Assembly: GCA_016617855.1 (NCBI GenBank)
Contig: JAECUM010004305.1
Coordinates: 1-64,000 of the forward strand
Direction of reading: 5' to 3'
Source of the DNA: Megalonaias nervosa
Taxonomy: Eukaryota; Mollusca; Bivalvia; Unionida; Unionidae
DNA: 64,000 nucleotides
Shown here: piece by piece, positions 33,388 through 46,797 of the stretch
How the letters are laid out: every line of letters begins with the position of its first letter
How positions within the stretch are numbered: the first letter of the stretch is position 1
Notes under the pieces: generated by a model
The model's input: only the letters and a program-made list of their open reading frames with translations
Told to the model about the DNA's origin: nothing
Database searches by the model: none
Program-made: the position numbers and the translations under genes

Positions 33388-34328
33388 TATTATGTATATT
33401 TAATTGGTATTTGTTAGTTTTTCTCCATCATTATATGTTATGTATCATTGTATTTTGGACTTGACCTTGTCCAAAATCAAGTTCACTGTGCACCTGACCA
33501 GTAACTTTTATTTTGTAAACCAATAATTCATAGTTAATATTTCTCTATGAGTGTGGGTTAAATATTAGGATTATTATCAGTGGAGGTAAATATATTTATT
33601 TGGGTCTGTGTCTGTGACATTGGAATTCCCTCATGGAAGAACTTGTTGTACCTGATGTTTCTCATGTTTTTGTTATAAATTTAGTAACAGATGTTATCTT
33701 CTTGACAACTTAAAATTTTCTAGAAATTAACTTTTGACCCTCATCCTGGTTCAACTTTTGTGTCTTAGCTTTTTATATAATGATTTTTATTTGAGAAATT
33801 ACTCTTTCTTGCATTTAACATCTGAGGTAGAATCAGTCTTATTGTTGTGTTCAGTACTTTCATTTGGGGGGAATTATTTATTCAAATAATTATTCACTGG
33901 AAATACAGAGTGCTCATCTATAATAATCTTGGACTGGAACATTAATTTGGACTTATAGTTATTTCAGAAAAGAACATTTTTGGATTATATTATTGTGATA
34001 TATCAAAAAAACTTAGGACATCACCACAATTAAGGGTACTGGCACAATAACATATTCAAGATTACAGGCACATCAATACATTCATTACTGGAGTTTAATT
34101 GGAATACCACTGGAATTCAGTTGGAACTTTACACATTTGGAGATGTCTTTATAAATTTCGACTTGTGATAAATATTTTAGGACTATTTGGGATTTAATTT
34201 GCATTACTGTAACTTTTTTTTAAATTTTCACTTTGTATTCTTGGGAATTAATTTATTTGTTGAAATTTACAAAACATGTTGTTTTCGCTCTTTTCTGTTA
34301 CTTAGTTTAGAACCATAGAGTCATAACA
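33388..34328 (+). mobile_element. solo LTR of the gypsy-like family
   Basis: 941 bp starting TATTATGTATA and ending TCATAACA. It is collinear with the LTRs of copy 2, sharing 'ggacttgaccttgtccaaaa', 'ctctatg.gtg' and the closing 'ttttctgttactta'. No internal sequence follows, so it is the product of LTR-LTR recombination. It lies ~380 bp from the transmembrane exon. Confidence 0.88.
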
Positions 34329-35292
34329 CTATCATATTCAGGGATGTAAGAATTTTTCTTTTTTGCAGAAAATCATGACTGGAATTTTCAGTTTCTGCAG
34401 CTCCACCTTTTTTCCACATTCTGAATTTTTATATGTTCCTCTGCATACAGTTTTGAATGCATGATGGTCTGTGTCAGAATAAATAAACTGTATACCAGTT
34501 TGAAAGCTTACTTCTTCTGTTGTAATAAGTTATCTCACTGGTCAATGTAGCATCACAGATTCACTCATTGGTTCTCACTGGAAGATATCTGGTACAGATT
34601 AAACAGTTATTATATTCATTTTCAAAATGGCAGCAGTCCCAGGAGCCTGAAGGACTCAGTTTTAAGTATACTAAGATGTTAAACCAATCTTGAAATGTGT
34701 GAAAATAAAATAGAGAATATATGGGTTTGGGAGGCCAAAATTGGTTGATAATGATAAGTCCTGTCATTTACATGACATGAGATGCACTGTCAGTTTCTTT
34801 ACTAGACAAAAATAGGTGATACAAGCTTCAAGCATGTGTATATTTAATAAATGCAATCATTCTTATGGTTTTCTCAACACAGAGGCATACATTAAGATGG
34901 TTCAGTGCTGTGAGATCTAGGATTGATCCTGAGTATTTAGAAATTGAAAGGTGCTGAACTTTCAATATGGTATTTCCTGTACCATGTGCTCTGTAACATA
35001 CTTCACACACAACTAAAGAATAGTGCAGGTTTTTTTATACAATCATACACTATACAGTGGCAATGTGTGAAGTATGTTACAAGTCTCAAGAGGCTGATAT
35101 AACATCTGTATTACACCCCCAGTCATTTAATTATAGTGTTTTGATAAGTCCAGTAGATATACTTTTACACCCTTTTTGTCATGCTTTGTGGCTATGGATT
35201 ATTGAAACAATGGGGCAAGCATAATGACCAGTCAGTTGCATGGGATAATTATGGGCACCTTATGTCCAATATTCAACATGTAAAGAATTCCC
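34329..35292. other. non-coding DNA
   Basis: No supported feature. A short phrase 'gtgaagtatgttac' at ~35070 occurs in inverted form at ~34995, enclosing ~70 bp, a weak stem. Confidence 0.45.
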
Positions 35293-37335
35293 TTTTTTTT
35301 TTTTTAATTTTGATTGTAGGGTTTATACACCATTCCTAATCTAATGTTTTAATACTCCTCAACCCTGGCTGGTTTCGGAGTTTATTTAATGATAGTGATC
35401 CTTGCCAAGGATCGAGCGGTGTCCTTTGTGTGCTATATGTTTTAGTGCTATTTGTTTTGTATAGTACATTGTGTATATGTTAGGACAGGCATCATAGGTC
35501 GAATTTTTAGAGTTGTTATGTATTCTTATGGCTCATACTGACTCGGGAGATGAAGTTGTATACCACATCTCTCGGTCTGTTAGAGCCATTTTAGTGTGTG
35601 CTATAGGAGAGCAAGAGAGAAAACAGTTAAGAAAAGAATAGAATAGATTTAATGTGTATGCTTGATATGGAACTAACTTTTGGAGAGATTCGGTGCGAGC
35701 CGTACTACCTCACGTTAGTCACGTAGCTTAGGCCTCGCAGCATTGGATCTCCCCGTTAGTCAGTCAGTTTCTTGTTTTGTATATCTGTTATGTATATAAT
35801 GGTGAAAGAATCTCACAGGTCTATATAAGGTAAATAATCAATTTTCAAAGTCTATTTTGGTTTTCATAATTTGATTAATAAAATTAATTGTATCATTGTA
35901 TGCTCTTTTGTCATTTATACCATAAGTATATAATAGTTGGTTATCTTCTATGTTCCTATTTAAAGTTTTAAATTTATTTCTAAGTGTTAATCTTTCCATA
36001 TTTAGTTTAGGACATTGTAAATCTAAGTGTTTTTTTTAATCTATATATTTTCCACATATTCTGCACTTAGGTATTATTGTTATTAAATGTCTTTTGAATG
36101 CTATTTCTTCCTATACTTGCCCAATTTCTCCAAATGGCTGACCAATCTAAATGAGGAAATTTAAGTTCTATTTCATGTTTTTCCTGTGTTTTAAAATCAA
36201 GCAATAATTTATATATATTATTATTCTTATTCCATAATGTTGGATTATCCCTATGCACGTATATTAACTCTTTAATTCTTTTAAAATATCCTGGGGGTTG
36301 TAATAATTTACTTAATTGATTGTTTTTATATATGTCTATATTGAATCTGCAGATATATCCAAACCAATATATACACAAAGCTTCCCACGGAAGCTTAGGT
36401 TCATTATTTAAATTCTTAAATTTATTTAAAATAAGAGATTTCTGGTATAAACTTAAGTTCGGCAAAGCTAATCCTCCTTTTTCTTTAGGTCTGCATATAT
36501 AGTTTTTCTTCAAGTAGTGTATTTTATCTTGCCAAATAAAGCTCAATATTATCCGCTCTAAGTTTCCAATCATGGCTTCAGTAAGGTGTACCACACTGAG
36601 TGTATGATTTAATAGACTATACATGTAGGTTTTAGCAACCTGTGCTTGGTTGGCTAGGTTTAATCTTGTGTCAGTCCAAGTTTCAATGTGCTGGTTAATC
36701 TTGAGTAGTAGTTCACGATAGTTTCTGTGAACAGAGTTCTTTCCGAAAAAATTCCTAATGCTTTAACCTGTTCTTTGATCAAGTTGGAAGGGAGACCTGG
36801 GTGGTTTCATCTCCAGATTCCTATTAATAAAATTTCAGTTTTGTCATGATTTATTAGAGAGCCAGAGGCTTTTCCAAATTGTGTGAATTCATTTTGCAAG
36901 TGTATAAATGAGAATTCATTTCTGGCAAAGTTTGTACAGTCATATGCATGTAGAATATTTTTAAATTCTTTTGCCATATTAGGTATTTTAATTCCTTGAA
37001 TGTTGGTGTTACAGTTGATATTTATGTTCAAGGATTCAATTGCTATTACATAGAGTAACATAGATAGAGGACAGCCTTGCCTGACTGACCTATTAATTTA
37101 TATTTCTTTTGTAACTGCCCCGTTAATAATTATCTTGGAGGTTATATTTTTATACATAGCTTTAATCCATTTTATTATATTAGGTCCAAAACCACATTTT
37201 TCTAAAGTTTTAAAAATGAAGTCATGCTCTATTCGATCGAAAGCTTTTTCTTGATCGAATAGAAACATGAATCCCTTTTCATTTTTGGTTTTTAGAAGAT
37301 CTATTATTGCATCTGCTTGCCGAGAGGAAAATCCC
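35293..37335 (-). mobile_element. L1/Tx1-like LINE, 5'-truncated, minus strand
   Basis: Read on the minus strand, the RT domain has 'FDQEKAFDRIEHDF' near 37250, 'RQGCPLS' near 37090 and a worn 'AYDCT' in place of the YADD box near 36950. The C-terminal region follows at 36624-36067 ('KGGLALPNLSLY', 'SFIWQ', 'WPALC'-type texts). A ~750-bp 3' UTR ends in a 13-base poly(A), seen as T at 35293-35305. Frameshifts separate the blocks. Poly(A) tail and RT pattern suggest an L1/Tx1-type element. The 5' break lies near 37335. Confidence 0.85.
36067..36624 (-). pseudogene. LINE ORF2 C-terminal fragment
   Basis: A 185-residue frame downstream of the RT palm contains 'PKEKGGLALPNLSLYQKS' and 'WKEL/WNKN'-type Trp-rich text typical of L1-like ORF2 proteins after the RT core. 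It ends in an Asn run caused by ATT repeats. Confidence 0.78.
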
Positions 37336-38673
37336 TAGATAAGATTGGTCTTGATCGAATGGAGGGATTGGTGCCCAATCCCACCAATCACCAGTTACTA
37401 ATTCCCCTTGTGCATGGTCAGCATATTGAAAGAAGATGCTGTCCAAATACCTCCACTTTGTGCCTTTTTGCTAGTTTGAGCGATCTTTTGAAGTTGGGGA
37501 AGTATACTCCATCAGTTTTTTTTTCTAAATCAAACTTATTCTTGTAGATGAATATTTTGTACTTGAGTTGTAAAACATAGGCTGATTATGGTATATTATA
37601 GTACTTAATTTATCTTAGTACTCATTACTATGTTTTGTACTTGATCACTAGAATTCAAATCAGTTCAGTAGTTTTCTCTGATAATTCTAGGCATCCACAT
37701 TACAGTAAGCTCAATGCAAATGATAGATTTAAGCTGGTAGAAGAAATCTCCACATCTGTATAAACTGTATGGGGTGTCGTTTAGACCATACTTGCAACAT
37801 TTGCAACATTTGCAACATTGGTTTGAAGAGAGATTGACCTAGGCATTTTAGAGAGTTAATAAATATTCACACAAGTCTGCAGACTACATCATCATTGCTG
37901 CCAATGCTGCCTTGATTGCTAAATTCCTTATGACTGAGTCACTTGTGGTGGAGAGATTGCCAATTCAGAAAAGATCATGCAATCGTTACCTTTACAGACC
38001 TCATGCACAGTTTTCAGACCTACTGTCACTGCCACAGCCAGAGGATACAAGCACTGTACAGGCTACTGAGCCAGTGCTGATGGTACCATACCTACCAATC
38101 TTCCAGATATTGGAGAAGGATGATTGAGGCTCAGCAAGTGGGTTTTGTGGTCCCATGTGGGGTCAGTGTACAAGACCCAAATCAACAGTGCTGTACATTT
38201 GAAAATAGGATATCTAGTTGTATAAGTCTGAAGAAAATTAATGGAAATTCAGATGTGAATAAAAGAAAATACAATAACTGTTTTGTTTGAAGGCACCTTA
38301 AAAGAAAACAAGCTGGTGAACTTGGCATTTTCATATATCCTCACTTACACATACACACAAGAAGTCACACACACACACACAGTCACAACCACACAGACAT
38401 AAATAAAACTGAAAATGTGTTCACAGAACACTGTTTCTCCACCACAGTGCCTGGAATGATCTAACATAAAACTTCACTAAGATGATGGATAGTCAGAAGG
38501 AAGGACTGACAAGAGACACTATTTGCCCCTGGTGGAGCGTACAAATACACAGTTTTTGTCTTTAAAATCTGTTATAAAAGAAACTCAGAATTCATCATTC
38601 ACTTTCCATCATTTATAATTTAGTCATGGGTTACTCTTAATTGTCACCATTTCATGGACAGTGGATTGCAGCA
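37336..38673. other. non-coding DNA
   Basis: No gene is supported. 'ttgcaacat' is repeated three times at 37794-37820 and a (CA)n run lies near 38368. A 71-residue plus-strand frame (37912-38127) has no splice or motif support. Confidence 0.45.
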
Positions 38674-39025
38674 TTAACTTGTAGATGCTGACTTTGCTGA
38701 TCTCGATAACTCATTGGAGGGTTTGAAGGTGATACAAGTTTCATTGGTGTCGATCTTTGCGCTCATTAGAAATTTGATGATACTGTTGTTCACAAGAGGG
38801 AAGTAGGTGGGCACCCTGCAAGTCATGCAGATCATTGTGATTTTAAGTGGTTCTGCATGAAGAGGAACACTCACTGTAAGCCTTGAGAGGTCCTCCCATT
38901 TGTTGAGATGTAGCTCAAAACTTTGATCATGTGATCCAGAGGGCAAATTTCAGCCACCACTGGGATATGAGGATCATCTGCAAGGATCTCATGAATAGGT
39001 GGCCAAACTCAATGGATGTACTGAG
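38674..39025 (-). pseudogene. possible coding relic of unknown origin
   Basis: Two overlapping minus-strand frames look protein-like but shift against each other. One (about 39025-38880) reads 'WPPIHEILADDPHIPVV...' and the next (38946-38674) has 'PLHAEPLKITMICMTCRVPT'. GC content is higher than in the surroundings. I do not recognise the family. It could be an old processed gene or mobile-element piece. Confidence 0.3.
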
Positions 39026-39182
39026 AAAAGCCAAGAAGCAAAGATATTCCTGGTCTGAGATTAGACCCTCAAAATGGATAGAAGACAATACTTAGATGCT
39101 TTTTAAGGCAACATTTTGAGGGAGACAAACTGATGTCAAATGAAATATTTGGATGGAATGAAGTCAGATTTGTCCTTTTTGG

Positions 39183-40251
39183 CAATAAATAATAATAATA
39201 ATAATGAGGACTTTGTATAGTGCCTAATCTTTAGAAGCTCTAAGCGCTTTACAACATTTGACAACACTTAAAAAACATATATAATGATATGATTACAAAA
39301 TGAAAAACAAACACCATGAAAGGAGAACAGAAAATATGCTGTAAATATTTAAGGCAAGGATACATTATTAGGTCTTTAAGTCTGTTCTTGCAGTTGAAAT
39401 AGGTGAGTTTTAAGAGCACTCTTGAATGAGATCACTGTGTCTTTGTGTCTAAGTGCAGTGGGCAATTCGTTCCACGTTGCTGGGTCCTGGTATGCAAAAG
39501 AGCATTGTCCATATGATTTCATCTTCATAGTGGGAATAATGAGAATACGAGTGTCAGAAGAGGAGCGTAAGCATCTTGCAGATGTGTACACATGGGTGAG
39601 GTCAAATAGGTATGTTGGACTGGAGCCCGTCGGTGAAACGTAGCACAGAGAACAAATTTTGTGTTTAATTCTGGATCGTATGGATAGCCAGTGTAGGGTA
39701 CAGAGCAGGGGAGAGGCGTGCTCTGATCGTGGTACTCTAAGGATGATCCGAGAAGCTGTGTTTTGAACTTTTTGAAGTTTCTGGAGTAGATATAGAGACG
39801 AACCAGACAGAATTGAGTTACAATAGTCCAGTCTTGAAAGTACTAAGGAACACACAAGTGTTTTAGTGGCATCAACTGAAAGATACTTGCGAATGGAGCT
39901 GATTCGTCTCAGCTCAAGATATGCAGCCTTGCATATGTTCATGATATGTTGGTGCAACGAGAGAGTACTGTCGAGAGTGACACCGAGGTTTCGTACTGAC
40001 TGTGCGAATTTAATGTTGGTGTTGCTGATATTTATTGTCTGAGGTAAAGGATGTGAATGAGAAAGTCTTTGTGTTGTAATCAGGATGGCTTCAGTTTTAT
40101 CATCATTCATCTGCAGCTTGTTACATGTCATCCATGATTTCACATCGGAAATGCACCTCTCTACGCCTTGGATGGTAAATCTTGATTCCTTTTTAGCACA
40201 AAAACTATTACACTTCAAGTAATGAAACTTTACACACTTTATCATGGTCAC
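39183..40251 (-). mobile_element. CR1/L2-like LINE, 3' end, minus strand
   Basis: A 291-residue frame (40251-39376) carries the C-terminal RT region of a Jockey/CR1/L2-type LINE: 'MNDDKTEAILI', 'VRNLGVTLDSTLSLHQHI', 'SRLDYCNSILSG', 'LLQKLQKVQNTASRIIL', 'TLHWLSIRSRIKHKI'. A short 3' UTR follows ('gtaaagcgcttagagcttct') and ends in a (ATT)n tail at 39186-39205, as in L2-type elements. The 5' part of ORF2 is missing. The frame is intact to its stop. Confidence 0.9.
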
Positions 40252-42761
40252 AAAATGATGACCTGTTTAGATTTTTATCCAAAACTAATGCTATCTGTAG
40301 TGAATGTATAGCCCTTTATCTCTTACAGTATACCAACTCAGCCCAGATTCAATTTTAGCAAGACATCCAAGTGGACCTGATACCATTCATTTGGTGTACA
40401 TGGTCCAAAAGACAAGTGTGGTAATCATGTAACTTGGGTTGAAATTGGTGGTAGGTGACATGTTGTTAACTATATTTCTAGTTTTGAGTGTAACTTCAGG
40501 TGAACCAGATATTCTATTAGCATATTAAGGGTGTTCATGCTAGGATTGTACTTATCAAATTCAGTCTGATATAGTTAGGCAGTTTTAGAAGGAAGTCATT
40601 GTATGATTTCTAAAAAATTATATTAGTAACGATAACCATACTTAATGGTGGATGAGTATTACTTATATGTTTTCCACCTGGTTGCTGTGGAAGCCATGGC
40701 ATTGCCATGGGAACCATCCAGAACACAATTCTGACACAGCATAATTCAAAGAATATTCCTATGTTTAATCAAAATATAGCTGAATCATGTTGTAGAACAA
40801 GTAAACAAACTGTTTTCTACGTGGGTGCTGCAGAAGGCACATAATCGTTAGGGGTTTTAACCCTGGGAAAGTTTGGTAGAACATGTCTTGAGAATCATAG
40901 CAAACAAGTTTAATCAGTCTTGGCACATCTGTTTTACAGAAGAAATTCAAAATACCCAGCTGTACATTTTCTGAGGTTATACTTGAAATTTTGACCTAAA
41001 ACCTTGGATGTCCAAGGTTTTTCCATGGGTTTCCTAGGAAAAATCCTGGGAAACTTCAGACAATGTTGATATTTTGTCCAAGGCTTTATAAACAAACCTC
41101 GGACATTATCTCATACATTTTAAAAAAATACTACGAAATACCTTGGACAAAGCCTTGGACATGAGAACTTAGTTTATTTTTGGCTCGGAAAAACAATGGA
41201 AATAAGAACTTAGTCATTTTTAAAATGAATAATGTTTGTCGTTACCAAAACAACTAACAAGTCTAGGATTGGAATTAAAAAATTGACTTAATTAATCTTG
41301 ATTGACTGATATGGGTTTTACAGTGTATCATCTCAGTTTAGGTAGAATGGTGCCAAACAGGATCACAGATTTTGGTTTCACATCTTATTTACGTAGAGAT
41401 AAAAGTATGAGATAAAGAATCAAAACCTATATACATGCTGGAATCCCCCAGTTAGAAACATTCTTAGTATTCATACACTTTTAATCACTTCATACAATCA
41501 TCTTATTGTAACACGGTGGTCCCAATTCTAATGCATTGTAACCACACAGGACAACTGTAAAAATATATTTTCTACAACTGAATATAAAGTAAAGTCTTTA
41601 ATGCTTAAAGGGTCACATGACATTTTTCTTAAAATTTGTGTTTGTGTGTTAGTGACAGGAATAATAATTTAATGTATAAGTTTAGAAGGATAAACTATTA
41701 CAGTATTAGTGTAAAATGTTTTCTGAAAAACTGCATGACACTGTTTATTTGTCACATTAGTTACAAGAATAATAATTATAAATATACAACTGAGTCTGAA
41801 ATAATTGCATGGATAATTGGCATGGCACTATTTTTAATTATCATTTTTAATATGACAGCTGATAATAAGTACAGTTACACTGAAGTTTAATCCTTTCAAA
41901 ATGATTTAGGAAGAATGCACCAAACACTTGATTTTGTTTTCTGACAACAAAAAGGAGCTTTACTCTGCTTTTACAACACTGATTCCATCTCTGAAACACA
42001 TATAAACCATTTTGGGGTTTTAAAATATTAATCTTTACAAAGGAAGCTGGCTTTTGATGTTTAAATAACATGAAAATGACCTCCAAAGTTATTGTTGACA
42101 TAAATTTGAACAATGTTTTCACTTTGAGTTTAAACCAGTGTAAGATCTTTTTTATTTGCAATTACTTCATATACAATTCAAGTATTCATGAAATGCAGAC
42201 AAACAAGGTACTGTAAAATACATTTTCCAAGTAAAAAGGCAACATTTGTAATCCTTATTTAAGCTCTGCAAAGCCAGATCTATCCTTTTAGTGCTCAAGT
42301 AAAAATGTATGTCAATAGTTAAATTGTTCATCAATAGCTAAATTGTGAGTGGTAAAGGATCAAGTAAAAAACACAAGCTTGTGTTAGTGTACATGTAGTT
42401 GATAAAGATTTTATTTTATACACCTAAATTCTAACACCTGAAGATGAACTCTTCCCTCTATATTTCTTTGGACACAAATAGTTTCCCAACTGCAAATACA
42501 TGGCAAGTTTATCTGTGGAGGAGGTATCTCTGAACTTCAATAGCTACTTCTCCAATTTATTTCTTTTCTTCAAATGCAATTGTAAATGAATTCTGCTTCT
42601 TGACCTTGCTTGTCTTAAAAACACTGATAATGTCTGTGCTTTGTTAGAGCCTCCTTTGTTTATATGTTTACGAGACCCCCCCCACCCCATGTGTATATCC
42701 TACTGCATTGGTTTTAAATTAGGGTAGGTCGATAGTTTCTTTTGTCTGTTTGTTTGGTTTG

Positions 42762-42762
<1 letters not shown>
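40252..42762. other. non-coding DNA
   Basis: No gene supported. Around 41002-41160 the word 'ccttgga' occurs several times on both strands, including the small palindrome CCTTGGATGTCCAAGG. A ~100-residue minus frame at 41847-42161 lacks splice and motif support. Confidence 0.45.

Positions 42763-42814
<52 letters not shown>
42763..42814. repeat. (AT)n microsatellite
   Basis: About 26 TA/AT units. Confidence 0.97.
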
Positions 42815-42816
<2 letters not shown>

Positions 42817-43404
42817 GTTCTAAGCATTTCAAGTTCTGTCGGGAATTTTTATTTTTATTTTTAATATTTTCATAGTTTTCTATTCAAAAGTGCTAGGGTC
42901 AGCAGCTTAAATGGGGGCAGTCTGCCGACCGGGAACTTTTTTGGTCTGATATGGCACTTCTGGCCTGCGACAATCGGAATCTGGGAGAAATTTTACCTTG
43001 TGGAACAAAAATTAGATAACTGAACGACCCTACGTAATGCTCGTAACAGGTGCTTATTTACTTACGGCTTTTAAATTTAAAAAATACTGAGAAATTGTGG
43101 AAAGTTCTGGGAAATATTTCTTTTGCATTCTTCCATTGGTTGCAGAGCATGGAATTATCCAATCACAGCAGCTGATTCATCAATCAATCTTGTACGCGCC
43201 ATAATAATTCGAAGTGGTCAGCTGAAAGCAAATTGGTCTGTGAAACCGTGCATTATAAAGATGTGGATTCATCAATCGCCATGAACTTGTTTGCAATATG
43301 TAAATGATAATCTTATTACTGGAAATGTTCTTAACCTCCTAAATATTGTTCAGCTGAGAAAGGAAAACGAAAATTACAAAGTCAGCGATTAGATGTGTGT
43401 AAGG
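42815..43404. other. unassigned sequence left of the inverted repeat
   Basis: Slightly GC-richer than the surroundings ('ctgccgaccgggaac', 'cttgtacgcgcc'). No gene or counterpart beyond the right repeat was found. Confidence 0.4.
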
Positions 43405-43690
43405 TTGCCAAGCTTTGGGATTACAGAACGGCTGCACAATTCACCCACAACCACCAAAATCCACCCAAAACCTGCCCCAAACCACCCAAAACCTGCCCAA
43501 ATCCACTACAAACATGATGTAAATTAAACAAAACATACTCAATACCACAAGAAAACATTGGAAACAGTATTATTTTGTAGAAACAGACGACAAAATAGGC
43601 TGCATTTATTTTTTATATTGGATGCAAACATTGAAACAAGGGAGACAAATGTTACTATATTTATTGCCGGTGCTGGTTATCCTGAACAAT
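43405..43690. repeat. left arm of a diverged inverted repeat
   Basis: Its reverse complement matches 47397-47740: 'accacccaaaacctgccc', 'actacaaacatgatgtaaat', 'caagaaaacattggaaa', 'aaacagacgacaaa', 'gggagacaaatgttact'. Identity looks like roughly 80-85% by eye. Confidence 0.85.
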
Positions 43691-44498
43691 TTTTGATTGT
43701 CTAAAATTTGTTCTGTAGTATACAGTATAATAACCGGGTTTGTTTCTTTTTGTCAGAATCACTTTCCTGAATATAGTCATTTTTGTGAAGTTCACCTAAA
43801 ATTTCTATTAAATCATCGGCTAGTTTTTATTTCCTGGTTCAGATGTTTTGATTTTCTTTTCTCTCTAAATTTTGTCTTGAATTTGCCTTGAAGATCTGGT
43901 TGACAGTAGTTCCCGCATGTGTGTCCCATACACCACAATCGTCAGGAAATTCATGTTTGCCTTTATGGTTATTACCAGTTATGTTTAATACGACATAAAC
44001 ATTATTTGTAGGCCCTGGTATATATCAGTTGGGGAATTGTTGGTGTTAGTGAGCATTGACAAAATGTCTTCGTTGCTAAAAATTCTGTCATTTTGCTTCA
44101 ATTGTTTCATGCAGCATTCGCTGTTTTTACAGCTAAAAACTTCAGTTTTGTGATGATCTGTATCATTCTCTTTCTCAGACCATTATGGCTAGAAATATCA
44201 CTATTGTATCTATGTATTTATCATCATATTCTTTGACATCATCATCTCCGACACCATCATCTCCATCAGCATCATAACAGTAAGTACTGTCGCCATCCAC
44301 GGACCCATTGCATGATAGTTGGCAAATTTTAAATGGTAGTTGTTTGTGTGATTGTGTCTCCATCATCATAATTGTTGCCATCAAAGGCTGCATCATCTTC
44401 ATGAAAGCAATCGCTCTCACAGGCAGACGATCCAGAAGACAATATTTTGCATTTTGTAATTTGTTGTCACTTTGTATTTATTCCACGTTCTATAATGT

Positions 44499-44745
44499 CA
44501 GGACTAGTAAATGCCAAGCATTGGAAAAAGCTCCACTGATACCAGCATCAAAACATGCTTTATCGTAGTCGCTTGATACCAAGTATAATTCATTGCTAAT
44601 TGGGTGATTCATATATGTACCCATGTTTTTCACCGACTGTATACACGTTAGATATTTAAGTTGAGTTGCAAGGGCTTCATTGCCAAAGAGTAGTATAGAA
44701 ATAGGATTATACAGGCAATTCCCATCACCTGTGGCTGTTATGGGA
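44499..44745 (-). pseudogene. OTU/vertnin-like cysteine protease relic
   Basis: On the minus strand an 80-residue frame reads 'TGDGNCLYNPISILLFGNE' then 'ATQLKYLTCIQSVKNMGTYM'. The D-G-N-C-L-[YF] box is the catalytic Asp/Cys signature of OTU-type cysteine proteases, and the following text resembles vertnin-like proteins of invertebrates. Upstream (44916-44752) another frame gives 'ENLTAAVDRELLFKPRLSIP' and 'AYTKDIYVDDVIW', probably the same protein before a frameshift. Frameshifts and stops show it is dead. It lies inside the inverted repeats with the PHD-like relic at 46201-46394, on the same strand. Confidence 0.6.
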
Positions 44746-44751
44746 TTACCA

Positions 44752-44916
44752 TATTACATCGTCGACGTAGATGTCCTTGGTATATGCAGTGATGGAATCA
44801 ACACCTGGGAAGTCTGAATGTTGCTTCATAGGAATAGATAGCCGGGGTTTGAAAAGCAATTCTCTATCAACAGCAGCGGTCAAATTTTCTAGGCTTTTGA
44901 TCTTGCAGCCTATAAA
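44752..44916 (-). pseudogene. coding relic upstream of the OTU-like box
   Basis: About 55 codons are open in a different frame from the OTU segment. The junction at ~44748 is a frameshift or lost splice site. No motif of its own. Confidence 0.45.
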
Positions 44917-45286
44917 TGATATAATATTCTACAAGTAAAATTACAATTATAATGAATCAATATGATTTAGTCATTCATGATTTGAAGGCGATATAGGGCT
45001 CAAATTTTCCTCGAAAGTACTCTAAATGTAATTTTCTAAAGGAACCCACACATTCAAACAGTTCTGATAGTATTTTTATAACAATTAATACAGCCATAAA
45101 TGGCATTTAAAATAATAGTAATGGCAGCAGACATCACAGTTCGAAAACTGTTAGAGATAGGCAGCTATAATATTTTCCAATTTTAATTACGGTGTATACA
45201 GAATACAAATATCAGCATTTATTAATTCACGTGACTATACAATTCTGCTGATGAAATAAATTAGGACATTTACATGTGAAATTATG

Positions 45287-45289
<3 letters not shown>

Positions 45290-45364
<75 letters not shown>
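45290..45364. repeat. (AT)n microsatellite
   Basis: About 37 units, between the two coding relics. Confidence 0.97.
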
Positions 45365-45368
<4 letters not shown>

Positions 45369-46200
45369 CTTTTTAAGGGTTTTCTTTATCTTTTCCTTTT
45401 TCGATGAAAGTACATAATGAATATATGATTATGAATGTTAACAAATATTTAATTGACACATAATTTCAAAGAATACACATGAACAAAATTAAATGAAATT
45501 TAATATTTTCTATAATCAACTGGTTTTGAAACTGCTCATTTTGGAAAAGTTTACAATGTATTTTTTTATTAATACAATGGAAAGGTTTAAATTATGCTTA
45601 AAAAAATCTAAATGCGATAGCTCATATCTATTGTATTTTGATTTCAGCTAGAACTTTGCTAATAACGATATAATGTATATTTGTGAACTGAAAATCCTTT
45701 TACATTCTGTTACTATGCATGCAAAAACAGTACTAACTACTAATATAAATCAGTTGTTCCGTTGTTTTCCTTTTAATATTTCACATGGTCTGAATCAACC
45801 TGTAACATGGACCAAATCAGCCATGATGCAAATCATCTAAGGTTCATCATTTACATGTGATTTACAATAACATTATTAAACTTTATAGTTTTTATAGAGA
45901 TAATTTTCTTAACACAAGAAAGTTTCCCATAAATGCTGGACACATCATTTACAGTTGTAAAGATACATGATTAAAATACATATGTTTTAATTACTGTGTT
46001 GTGTTCTGTCTATCGGCTTCTTTCATACTTGGGGACCAAATTTTGCTAATGGAGACGTTATATCTGGTAGCTATGTGGCAACCCAAACAATAAATCTACA
46101 TTGAACGCTGTGATAGAAATATATTGCTGTTCAAAATTTTGACCATTTATAACTGTTAACTAATTTTGTCATTTACTCGCTGTCTCGAGATGTTGCAGTG

Positions 46201-46394
46201 CACTGACAAAGTCAAACCTTGATTCATTCAAAGAATGACAGGAGAAACGCGCATAATCCAAATGCAATTTTCCCTATTCTCTTAGTTCTTCTTCACTCAT
46301 AGACTGACGCTGTCTATGGTACCAATTTCTGCACACAATACAGCAAACACAATCAGATGCACAAGTTGCACTACAACTGCCACAAGGATATTTC
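46201..46394 (-). pseudogene. PHD-like zinc-finger relic
   Basis: The minus strand encodes 'YPCGSCSATCASDCVCC' followed by 'IVCRNWYHRQ' and 'MSEEELRE', the Cys-rich, Trp-Tyr-His layout of a PHD-type finger. An in-frame TAG follows 'LRE', after which the reading continues ('LDYARFSCHSLNESRFDF'). The last expected ligand (Cys after WYH) reads Arg. It lies N-terminal to the OTU relic in transcription order. It was probably one protein of a mobile element or a repeated gene family. Confidence 0.55.
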
Positions 46395-46523
46395 TTGGTT
46401 TACTTTGGACCCATTTTGCACAATTAAATTAAAATAAACAAATATATTTAAAAATTAGACTCGTTGTAGCATAAATTTTGAAATGATACAAATTGCTATT
46501 GCAAACTTTATATATACCATTTA

Positions 46524-46709
46524 AATCAATTACAAAATAATCTCATCATTCTCATTAATGTTAGGACATCCTACCTTTTATTTACTCACTTCTTTGATTT
46601 TTACCGCGTTCTGTAACTTCCGTGGACCGCCGCTTTGTCAAAGCACGTACTAGAATAATAGTTTGCTGCATATGCATTGTTTGCCTTCAATGATTGAAAT
46701 TGCTATCGC

Positions 46710-46797
<88 letters not shown>

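Noticed and set aside
40999..41025. Small palindrome CCTTGGATGTCCAAGG as a regulatory site
   Set aside because: The word 'ccttgga' is locally repetitive, and there is no nearby promoter or conserved context.
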